From assembly GCA_028023455.1 (NCBI GenBank), contig JAQFVV010000157.1:2296001-2360000 (forward strand): a stretch of DNA of 64,000 nucleotides, read 5' to 3'. Each line of letters opens with the position of its first letter. Position 1 is the first letter of the stretch. Of this stretch, positions 12,678 to 21,038 are shown piece by piece. This DNA is from Epiperipatus broadwayi. Lineage: Eukaryota > Onychophora > Udeonychophora > Euonychophora > Peripatidae. Both the position numbers and the translations under genes were made by a program. Under the pieces are notes generated by a model. The model was not told the origin of the DNA. It saw only the letters and a list, made by a program, of their open reading frames with translations, and did no database searches.

Positions 12678-12713
12678 AACTGAAGAGTGCTGGTTCAATA
12701 CGAAATGCATCTT
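12678..12713 (+). ncRNA. Hammerhead-like core, divergent family C
   Basis: The core bases are all present: CTGAAGA (12680-12686), a 15-nt stem II region that pairs only at its ends (GT/AC), and GAAA (12702-12705). Helix III is the palindrome ATGCAT (12705-12710) and the cleavage-site base is C (12711). Helix I is weak: two pairs (AA 12678-12679 with TT 12712-12713) and then mismatches. The sequence around it is a diverged family C copy. It is probably a relic that kept its core. Confidence 0.5.
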
Positions 12714-12821
12714 CAACGTTATTTATGTTTTTCAAATGTTTATATTCATACATTTTAAAAAACATATATAGAACTGAAGTTTTAATTACAGACAGACACA
12801 CACATATATATATATATATAT

Positions 12822-13417
12822 AATAGTAATAAAACCAAGTGATAAATCACACGACTTATATAGCTTGTAATTACCAATATATAATAAAGTGCAAATATTT
12901 TTAAACAAGCTTATTTTATTATTTTTTATTTTTTTATTTTTATGATAAATGCTATAAGAGAAAGCATTCAAATCTTTATCTATGATTGTCCCCATCCTCA
13001 GACCAGTTTCAAGTTATGGCTTTCGTCAGTGAGGATCTAGACCATCAGATTCAAAAATACCAACTCTAACCAAGGGTTTATCTAATGCTTAACTATTAAG
13101 AAGATTTGAAACTTTCAGATTTCTAATGTTATCAAATTGAGCTCTCCTACTAAAATAGCATATGGGACTAAACTAAATTCAGATACTCCATATATTAATA
13201 GCCTTAGCAATTTAATATAGCCAAAGCTTCAATAGCGAAATTATAATAGTAATAAAACCAAGTAATAAATCATATGATCTATATAGTTTGTAATTAGGAG
13301 TATGTAATAAAGAGCAAATATTTCTAAACAAGCTTGTTTTATTATTTTTTATTTACTTATTTTTATGATAAATGTTATAAGAGAATGCGTTTCAAAGCTT
13401 TATCTATGATTGTCTCA
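12822..13417 (-). mobile_element. Family B ribozyme repeat, 1.4 tandem units
   Basis: Unit 1 (12822-13244) and a partial unit 2 (13245-13417) repeat with a 423 bp period; both begin AATAGTAATAAAACC. The functional strand is minus, because the hammerhead (12994-13036) reads there. On that strand a CCCATATG box (13166-13159) lies 137 nt before the ribozyme. Unit 2 breaks off just before the ribozyme position, at the start of the family D palindrome. The left edge is a CA/TA microsatellite. Tandem units with one ribozyme each fit a retrozyme. Confidence 0.7.
12994..13036 (-). ncRNA. Hammerhead ribozyme, family B copy 1
   Basis: On the minus strand the order is: helix I strand ATCCTCA (13036-13030), core CTGACGA (13029-13023), stem II AAG-CCATAA-CTT (13022-13011), GAAA (13010-13007), a two-pair helix III AC-TG-GT (13007-13002), cleavage-site base C (13001), and helix I return strand TGAGGAT (13000-12994), giving seven Watson-Crick pairs. 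All conserved core bases are present. Helix III is very short, as in known type I retrotransposon hammerheads that may act as dimers. Cleavage is predicted between 13001 and 13000. Confidence 0.8.
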
Positions 13418-13425
13418 ATGGGAAA

Positions 13426-13563
13426 CACTCTAAATATTGAAAAAAGAATCAAGAATAGAATGAACCATCTATTCTTGGAGATAAAGGTATGCTTATAATC
13501 ATTAGAGCCCTAAAAATAGGTGGATTCATTTTAGTCTTGATTCTTTGTTCAACATTTAGAGTG
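13426..13563. repeat. Family D palindrome, short form
   Basis: The outer arms CACTCTAAATATTGAA and its near-complement TTCAACATTTAGAGTG enclose inner arms (AGAATCAAGAATAGAATGA / TCATTTTAGTCTTGATTCT). It matches both ends of the 515 bp palindrome at 63206-63720, so it appears to be an internal-deletion form of that element. There is no coding capacity. Confidence 0.75.
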
Positions 13564-13687
13564 CTTTTAATTCATAGCTGAGGGGGTATGATTTACACCA
13601 TTTGTTTGATATACAATGAGCTATGTTTAATTTAATCTTATATATATATACATCATACTTATATATGTATATAATGAGATTTTATTC

Positions 13688-13961
13688 ATGTAAACATAAG
13701 TACTTTTGCCTTAGATGATGAAAGAAAACTATTACTTTTAATTGACAGCCTCCCTGAAACTAAATAATTTTTTCCCACTACCATGATAGCTCTTTTTTTG
13801 GGGTTTATTGGTAAAGTAAAAGAGGGTCCAACAATAAACCCTAACAAAAGAGCTATTATAAATAATGGAGAAAAGTTATTTAGACTCAGGTAAATTGTCA
13901 ATTAATAGTAATTGATAGTTTTTTGGCAACATCAAAGATAAAGGTTATTTTGGTTTACATG
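13688..13961. repeat. Family E palindrome
   Basis: The arms run from CATGTAAAC (13688) to GTTTACATG (13961), with internal pairing such as GGGTTTATTG (13801-13810) with CAATAAACCC (about 13832). The two arms are imperfect complements around a centre near 13822. Parts of the arms recur singly at 59930-60050 and 60300-60420. It is a non-coding fold-back element. Confidence 0.7.
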
Positions 13962-14254
13962 GATAAAATCTCCTTGTTTCTGTTCTTTATTAGAATAACA
14001 TTCCTTGGAAAATATTAAATTCAATTATATATATATTATCTGACAGAGTTTTTATTTTATATATATATGGTTATACATATACAGCTGATTAAGTTATTAA
14101 TTATAATTAAAAATTTATGATTGCAATTGTTGACAAATTGTTTTAAAACTAAATATTGTAAGTAAAATTATTACTAATACATTTTACTAGTTCTGTTATA
14201 TTTGCAATCTCAGGCACTTTTAAATCTGGAGCCTAATTTTAAATATAGGGGATT

Positions 14255-14400
14255 TAAATTCAGACCTTCACACCACTTCACTCTTCACACTATCTCATAA
14301 TAGTGATACACATGACCACACACATGCAGAAAAGATAAATAATCACCAATATACATATTTCGTGCTAAACAAGCACTCATCATTATTTCTCAAATAAAAA
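14255..14400 (-). repeat. Family C fragment with near-intact ribozyme core
   Basis: On the minus strand the hammerhead region (14346-14387) reads ATGATGA (14383-14377; C3 changed to A), a perfect five-pair stem II GTGCT/AGCAC, GAAA (14361-14358), a palindromic helix III ATATGTAT and cleavage-site base A. A single core change probably abolishes cleavage. The surrounding sequence matches the family C consensus (CACATGACCACACA and so on). Confidence 0.65.
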
Positions 14401-16833
14401 CTGTAGATCTGTTAAAACTGTAAGCAAATTAAAGATTAGAAAAACATTGAAGTACAATTAAGGAGAAGTTTTTTTTTTTAAAAAAAAAAGATTTTGAAAT
14501 AATTATAATTATAAGTTTAAAAAACAAAAATGCAATCCATTTATATCCCTAATGGTACAACATTAACATGGGGTTATAAATCACTGTTGCTAAATGATTT
14601 ATTAAACAATTTCAAACAATTAATGCAGTGGATAGTTTTGAATCCAAAATATTCATCTGTGGATAACAAACATGTAAAAAGAGAATATATTGCAATAAAG
14701 TAAATTATAATTTTGTATTAAGAGACTTTGAAATATTAAAGAACTCACTTAATAAGAGTATTAAGAAAAAAATTGTTTGTTTATTTAATGCAATAGAGAA
14801 GATGTGTTTAACAGTATCAGACAATTCCAAAAGTTAAAAAGTTTAATATGTCTTAAAAATGAAGCATTCAGATATTAAAGCACCAACTAACTTGTTATTA
14901 TTAAAAAACTTTATTTCATTAGAAAAAATTAAAAAAGCTGAAAAGATAAAAAAAAATCCAAAGAGGGAAATTAGCTAAAAGTAATCAAAGGAGGAGACCA
15001 TTGAAGCTGAAGACAAGCATACTGCTTATCAACTATCAGTAATATATCTGGAAAAAAATCAAAATTCAAAATAAAATATAATTACATTATAAATCTAAAA
15101 AAAAAAAATCTACAAAAATAAATAAATTATGTATCAGGTATAAACAAGGCACATCTACTTTAAATATAATTCTAACGAACCATAGAAAAAAGCGACTGTA
15201 ATAAATAAAGTATATACTATAATACACCATATAAATTAAGATGAGTGCGAGCATAAATGTCATATACAAAATTTAATAAATTAATAGACTATTTGATAAA
15301 ACAATTACTTTCAATTAAAGTAAATCTAATTAAATTAAAGCTCAAAATAGCATAAAAATGAATACTTTCACCCTAAAAAAAAAAAAAAAATTATGGGAAT
15401 TTAGATATCTAGACAATTTTTAAAAAAATTAGCAATTTATAAGTAAAAAATTTAATTAATTATTGGTCAATACAGTTCAATCACTAATAGTAAATTAGCA
15501 ATTGTTTAATAAAGTAAGTTAATTAGCAACTAAATATAAATGAGTTGCTAGATTACTAAGATTTCTCTACTTTTGGTAAAATTAGTATTTTTCCTGAATC
15601 TCCTAAAAACAAAATTCGACATTTTATCAATACACTCACACATACATAAATATATATCAGTTGAGAAAGATTTTGAAAAAAATAATATAAATGTTGTTTT
15701 CACTACAAGAGATTCAATTTTATTGAGGCATGAATTTCAATTTCAAGGATTCCATTTCAAAAATTGTTAATATTTTTTTAACCTAATTTTTTTTATTGGT
15801 ATGAATATGAAAATAATAAAATAATTGAAGTGCATTTTCAGAATCACAATTCAAATTATGTCTAATACATGCTAATCCTGATTTTAAAAAGCTATCTTCA
15901 ATATTTGTTACTTCTAAAAATAAAAAAAAATCCAAAAATTATTATTCCCAGATAAAAAGTGTTAAATATTTGTTGTTCCTAAATAAAATTCTATCTTCTT
16001 TCATATCACAAAAATAAATAAATAAATGTGTTTTCCCTTAATTTTATGAACTTAAATATAATGATTTTGAATTTTTATCTCAAAACTTTTATTAAATGGG
16101 TATAAATATGGGTGATACATTACAAATATGGATATGAAAAATTACAATATTAGATGAGTTATGGAACTAACATTATTGAGTTAAAACAGGGTTAGGTATT
16201 TAGTGTTTAAGTTCTTTGTTAACTTTATTAGAGAGTCTGATATAGCTTCCATGTCTCTTGAAAAATGAATGTTGTTGCAAGAGTTTTGTCTCTTTGTTTA
16301 ATTTTCTCTATGCTCTGAATAAATAATGAGTTTTCATCTGAATTTTGAATTTTTTATTATCATTGTTGTTAATAATACAACTTTTCATGTGTATTATGTA
16401 ATGTAATTATTATAGTATTACATAAAATGGATTTAAATGCAAGCATATTTTAATTTTTAAAAATAATTCCAAACTTTATTTAATGTATTATATGGAATTA
16501 TATTTTAATATATGTTGCCACTAAAATTCAAAATTTGAAGGATATTATTATTTAAAATTCTTTCACACTCTTAATTAAAATGTGCAAAAATTAAACATTT
16601 TATTAGTTGCTACAAAATAATGAGACAACATCAATGGAAATATCAATAAAACTTATTGTTAAAATATAAATAAGTCTGTTTTGAATTTAAATAATTCTAA
16701 GAAATAGGCTCAAAATGAAGAATAAATATGCCTTAAAATAAAATTAATAGAATTTAGATGCAAATATTATGGAAGTATTCCCAGATAAATTAATAGGATG
16801 GAACACTAATTTATCTTGACAAGATCAAAAAAT
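14401..16833. other. AT-rich DNA, no supported gene
   Basis: No coding region, tRNA or shared repeat was recognised. Simple A and T runs are common. Confidence 0.55.
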
Positions 16834-16942
16834 ACACACATCGAATGATATTAGTCAATAATATATATATATATATATATATATTATTGACATACACACA
16901 TCGAATGATATTAGTCAATAATATATATATATATATATATAA
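16834..16942. repeat. 60 bp tandem duplication with TA tract
   Basis: The string CACACATCGAATGATATTAG followed by TCAATA and a (TA)n run occurs twice with an exact 60 bp period (from 16835 and 16895). Between them TCAATAATATAT and ATATATTATTGA form a perfect hairpin. It probably arose by slippage. Confidence 0.85.
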
Positions 16943-18069
16943 CTGTTTAAGAGAGGCATGGAAATTACTTTGAAAATTTCTTCATGATTTGAATTCTCAT
17001 TTAGGTACAAGCTATTTAGTGTAATGCAGATTTATTTAGATATAATGTGTAAAATATCATCATCTTTAAGAATTTTATTAGGTTGGTACAGAAAAGTTGC
17101 ATCAAAACATTGATCAGTAAGCATTTAATGCTAATGCATTAGACATTTTTATGTATTATATATAAAACATTATTGTTGCAATATTTGAAGATGTAAATAA
17201 TCCACCAATTAAATATTGGAGTTCAAACTCATGAATAAATATTTAAAATGACTAATACATTAAATCACTGCAACATTTACGTATATAAGCCACAGAAATA
17301 TATCTATTAAAAAATCACCAATGATTTGTTCTCTAAGTAAAAACAGTGTGTATTCTCTTAATTATAGTTTATATTATTAGCTGAATATGTTGCATAACTT
17401 TTATAAACTGATTATTTCAAGATTATATTAGATATTTAATTCATTTATATAATATTATCTTTATTAAATTATTTCCACCATTTTACCTTACATATATGTA
17501 GGGTTGTCAGTCTGAGTGACAATAAAACACCTCGAAATAAATAGTTGTGTTACATACATGTGAAGTTTAAACATAAAGATACAAATGTAAACTAATAATC
17601 CATATCTATCAGTAATAGTCAAATTAGAACTTATAAACTATTTTATTTAAAAGAAACAAAAAAAAAATAAAATTCCTAAACACTGGCTATCATTTTCATG
17701 TTTATCTGATAATATTTAAAACTTATATTTTTTAGTAATATTAATTTTTTTCCTTTGTTTGTATTTATAATTTAAATTTGCATACATTTGTTCATCTTCA
17801 AAATGAAATGGTATGGTTAGAGTGAACTTCACCGAAAGCACTCAGTTTTACGTTATAAAGAAAAAAGAAACTACTTTGTTATGCAGATGAATAAATGTAT
17901 GCAAATTTGATTTTTTTAGTAATAGTAATATAAATTATTATACCACTAATTACATCTTGAATAATATAAGCTAAATGATCAAATATATATAAAGAAAATA
18001 AAAAACAAGAAGAAAAGGGAATGGAAAGCATGTGTAAATATCTAGCATAATTTATTATTCATTTATTAA
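16943..18069. other. AT-rich DNA, nothing recognised
   Basis: No gene-like frame or shared repeat was supported. Confidence 0.5.
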
Positions 18070-18765
18070 TTTAATGTTCACATGAACACTATTTCTTATG
18101 CTAGCACATTACTGTTATTAAAACAAGCTAAACTCTCCATACAGTAGTGCCACTCAGTGCCAACCAGAGTAATCAATGTATGCCAAAAACAGAAACTAGT
18201 CTGGGGATATTGGATGAGTAGGCACTAGATAGGGAATTTATGCACAAGTCTTCTGGCATCCATTGATTACTCTGGTTGGCACTGAATGGCACTACTGTAT
18301 GGGGAGTTTTGCCTGTTTTAATAACAGTAATGTGCTAGCATAAGAAATAGTGATCATGTGATGTTTAGTGGTTTAACACCAATCCTGCCTAATAGGATAA
18401 TGGTGGATATGGTTGTTAAAGAGCCAAAGACACCAAAATGTATGGGTACTGTACTGGGTTCAGACCCATATGCCTATATAAGATATTGAGCTTAGATTGA
18501 AAATAATATATTGTGTTTTCAGTTTTATTCTCATAGTTTTGTAGTTAAGTAGAGATAAAAGGTGGCTGCTGGAAGATTGCATTAGATCAGTGCTCTCAGA
18601 TCCAAAGCTCCTCACTGATGAAGGCCACAAGCCAGAAACTAGTCTGGGGATATTGGATGAGTAGGCACTAGATAGGGATTTTATGACAAGCCTTCTGGGA
18701 TCCATTGATTACTCTGGTTGGCACTGAGTGGCACTACTGTATGAAGAGCTTTGCCCATTTTAATT
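18070..18765 (+). mobile_element. Family A ribozyme repeat, tandem ~443 bp units
   Basis: The string AGAAACTAGTCTGGGGATAT occurs at 18191 and 18634, a 443 bp period, and the following 120 bp also repeat (AGTAGGCACTAGATAGGG, GATTACTCTGGTTGGCACTG). The second occurrence belongs to a complete hammerhead (18600-18658); the first keeps only its 3' half. Left of it, 18070-18180 is the reverse complement of 18250-18350, so this end also folds back. A CCCATATG box (18474-18481) sits 141 nt before the ribozyme core, as in families B and F. There is no open frame. Interpretation: a retrozyme dimer with one end inverted. Confidence 0.7.
18600..18658 (+). ncRNA. Hammerhead ribozyme, family A
   Basis: The core CTGATGA (18615-18621) and GAAA (18635-18638) are intact. 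Stem II is GGC-CACAA-GCC (18623-18633) with an A/A mismatch next to the core. Helix III is the palindrome ACTAGT (18638-18643) and the cleavage-site base is C (18644). Helix I has an inner six pairs, TCCTCA (18609-18614) with TGGGGA (18645-18650, one G/T), an internal loop AGC/TA, and an outer six pairs, ATCCAA (18600-18605) with TTGGAT (18653-18658). The internal loop in helix I is the feature that supports fast cleavage in natural type I hammerheads. Confidence 0.85.
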
Positions 18766-18794
18766 TAATGTTATAAATAACAATACTTGTAGTT

Positions 18795-19216
18795 AAATAT
18801 TATATATTTAGCCTGTATTCTGCCCATCCTTCTTCTATGTATTTAAATGGACATATAAAATGACTTAAATTCAACATGGGTATGACAATAATATTGGCAT
18901 TGGCTTTGAGAGTTCCATTATCAGGTTTTTAGTAATATTAATGGCTAAGGAGTTGGAGGGTGGAGAAGATTGAAGCTTATCCATTAAATTTTGAAGATTT
19001 GCTATATTAATATAAACTGAGCATTGATTATATATGTGTGTGGGAGATGATGATTTGGACCAACTGATGAATGCTCATTCAGTGTGAAATACATATATTG
19101 GAGATCATTTATCTCTTTTACATGTATGTGGTCATGTGTATCAGTTGTATAAGATTAAGTGGATAGATTTATGGAACTTGAAAGTCTGAATTTAAATCTC
19201 CTCTAATTAAAATAAC
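18795..19216 (+). mobile_element. Family C ribozyme repeat, single unit
   Basis: About 420 bp matching the family C units at 46741-47216 (+) and, inverted, at 43740-44010 and 45918-46640. It contains a complete hammerhead at 19050-19108. Landmarks are TTTAGCCTGTATTCTGCCC near the left end and CATGTATGTGGTCATGTG after the ribozyme. It has no open frame and no clear target duplication. Confidence 0.7.
19050..19108 (+). ncRNA. Hammerhead ribozyme, family C copy 1
   Basis: Core CTGATGA (19064-19070) and GAAA (19086-19089) are intact. Stem II (19071-19085) pairs ATGCT with AGTGT, two of the five pairs being G/T. Helix III is ATA-CA-TAT (19089-19096) and the cleavage-site base is A (19097), which is allowed but usually slower than C. 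Helix I has inner CCAA/TTGG (19060-19063 with 19098-19101), an internal loop TGGA/A, and outer ATGATT/GATCAT (19050-19055 with 19103-19108). The layout equals that of families A and F. Confidence 0.8.
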
Positions 19217-19380
19217 TTTGCTGTAAATATTACAATTGCCTTACTGTTATTTTCATGAATGAGTAATAAAAGAATTAATTGAAAGATAGCCAATCTCTGT
19301 CTTGAAGTAGACTGTGATGGAGTAGAATATATATATATATAATATTATAAATTGATGTCTGTATTTCTTCAAAATATTAT

Positions 19381-20119
19381 ACGCAAATTTATAAATAAAT
19401 ATTTAAAAATACAGTATTTAAAAGCTTATAAAAAATATATGTATAACCGTCACTTAGGAGCGCTTTCAACTAACTTGTAGCTTTGTCAACTATCACATTT
19501 AAAATGTCAGCTTTCCCATAATTCTATGATGTCTACTTTTCCCATAATTCTGTGATCTTAATGTTTGCTGTTTGTCTATTAACCAAATCTTGCTTGTATT
19601 TACATATCAACATCACATCTTTAATTTTCCTTTTATTATTATTTCTTTCAGTTTCCAATATTTTTATGTTGTTATAATTAAAATCGAAACAGGTGAATCG
19701 AGGTGCACATTGGAAAAAAGAACAAAGAAACACTTATTGTTATTTAAAAGGGTTCAAAATACAAAACAAAATTTTAAAAATAATAATAATTTATCAGCTT
19801 CTGTCTTTTATGACCATAATAAATCATGTATATATGGTTTCGATTTTAATTATAACAACGTAAAAATATTGGAAAATTAAAGAGGCAATGTTGATATGTA
19901 AATACAAGCAGCATTTGGTTAATAGGCAAACAGAAAACATTAAGATCACAGAATTATGGGAAAGTTGACATCATAGAATTATGAGAAAGCTGACATTTTA
20001 AACATGATAGTCGACAAAGCTACAAGTTAATTGAAAGTGCTCCTAAGTGACGGTTATACATATATTTTTTATAAGCTTTTAAATACTGTATTTTTAAATA
20101 TTTATTTACAAATTTGCGT
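19381..20119. repeat. Family G palindrome, ~740 bp
   Basis: Arms of about 310 bp start ACGCAAATTTATAAATAAA (19381) and end with the complement AAATTTGCGT (20119). The arms pair almost throughout, for example TATAACCGTCACTTAGGAGC (19442-19461) with CTCCTAAGTGACGGTTATA (20039 onward), and ATAATTCTATGATGTC with GACATCATAGAATTAT. The ~150 bp centre (about 19695-19840) is unique. The arms resemble each other at roughly nine bases in ten, so the element is fairly young. Open frames here are chance products of the arms. Confidence 0.85.
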
Positions 20120-20430
20120 ATATATATATATATACGCTTGATCGGTGTTTTTGGTAGAACGCCATCTGTGGACATAAATACAAGCGTTAGCAAGTTTTTT
20201 AACTTGCATTTTTGTTTATCATAAATGTACCTTTGAGGTCTTTCTTGCAATGATATAGATTGCAGAGGCTTCTACTATGTGGTGATGCTGAACTGAGATC
20301 AGACCCATATAGCTATCTGGTTTGCTATGCTGAGTTTGAAGACATTATGTGTCTAAAAAATTCACGCTTGCAAGCTGAATAGAAATTGTTTCATAAACGC
20401 TCAGAGTTTGTATTTAGATCTAGTTTCTTT

Positions 20431-20488
20431 ATTCCTGTCTTTCACTGATGATAGCAAATAGCTTGAAATCATGATCTGAAAGTGGAAT
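20431..20488 (+). ncRNA. Hammerhead ribozyme, family F unit 1
   Basis: Core CTGATGA (20445-20451) and GAAA (20465-20468) are intact. Stem II (20452-20464) pairs AGC with GCT around AAATA, with a T/T mismatch beside the core; the 3' T directly precedes the core G, so it could be a deaminated CpG. Helix III is ATC-AT-GAT (20468-20475), an 8-nt palindrome; the cleavage-site base is C (20476). Helix I has inner CTTTCA/TGAAAG (20439-20444 with 20477-20482), internal loop TGT/T, and outer ATTCC/GGAAT (20431-20435 with 20484-20488). All conserved positions of a type I hammerhead are met. Cleavage is predicted after 20476. Confidence 0.9.
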
Positions 20489-20839
20489 TATAGTTAGAGA
20501 TAGTGAATACTAACTACTCTGACGTTTATGTAAACAAAACATACACTTGATTGGTGTTTTTGGTAGAACGCCATCTGTGGACATAAATACAAGTGTTAGC
20601 AAGTTTTTTAACTTGCATTTTTGTTTATCATAAATGTACCTTTGAGGTCTTTCTTGCAATGATATAGATTGCAGAGGCTTCTACTATGTGGTGATGCTGA
20701 ACTGAGATCAGACCCATATAGCTATCTGGTTTGCTATGCTGAGTTTGAAGACATTACGTGTCTAAAAAATTCACGCTTGCAAGCTGAATAGAAATTGTTT
20801 CATAAACGCTCAGAGTTTGTATTTAGATCTAGTTTCTTT

Positions 20840-20897
20840 ATTCCTGTCTTTCACTGATGATAGCAAATAGCTTGAAATCATGATCTGAAAGTGGAAT
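20840..20897 (+). ncRNA. Hammerhead ribozyme, family F unit 2
   Basis: This is identical in sequence to the unit 1 ribozyme, 409 bp downstream: core CTGATGA at 20854-20860, GAAA at 20874-20877, cleavage-site base C at 20885. With unit 1 it brackets one complete monomer. Confidence 0.9.
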
Positions 20898-21038
20898 TAT
20901 AGTTAGAGATAGTGAATACTAACTACTCTGACGTTTATGTAAACAAAACATACGCTTGATCGGTGTTTTTGGTAGAACGCCATCTGTGGACATAAATACA
21001 AGCGTTAGCAAGTTTTTAACTTGCATTTTGTTTATCAT

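Larger units (their letters stand above)
20135..21038 (+). mobile_element. Family F retrozyme array, 2.2 units of 409 bp
   Basis: Units 20135-20543 and 20544-20952 are exactly 409 bp and nearly identical; a third, partial unit covers 20953-21038. Each full unit holds one complete hammerhead, so the RNA between the two cut sites (20477-20885) would be a 409-nt monomer. Each unit also has a CCCATAT box (20304-20310 in unit 1), then GTTTGAAGACAT with a small hairpin, about 140 nt before the ribozyme core, and a GCAAGTT/AACTTGC hairpin near the unit start. There is no open frame. The arrangement of end-piece, body, end-piece, body, end-piece is what is described for retrozymes in plants and animals. 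It lies directly right of palindrome G. Confidence 0.85.

Noticed and set aside
20135-21038. CRISPR-like array or ordinary satellite
   Set aside because: Only 2.2 units of 409 bp with no repeat-spacer alternation; the hammerhead in each unit explains the arrangement better.
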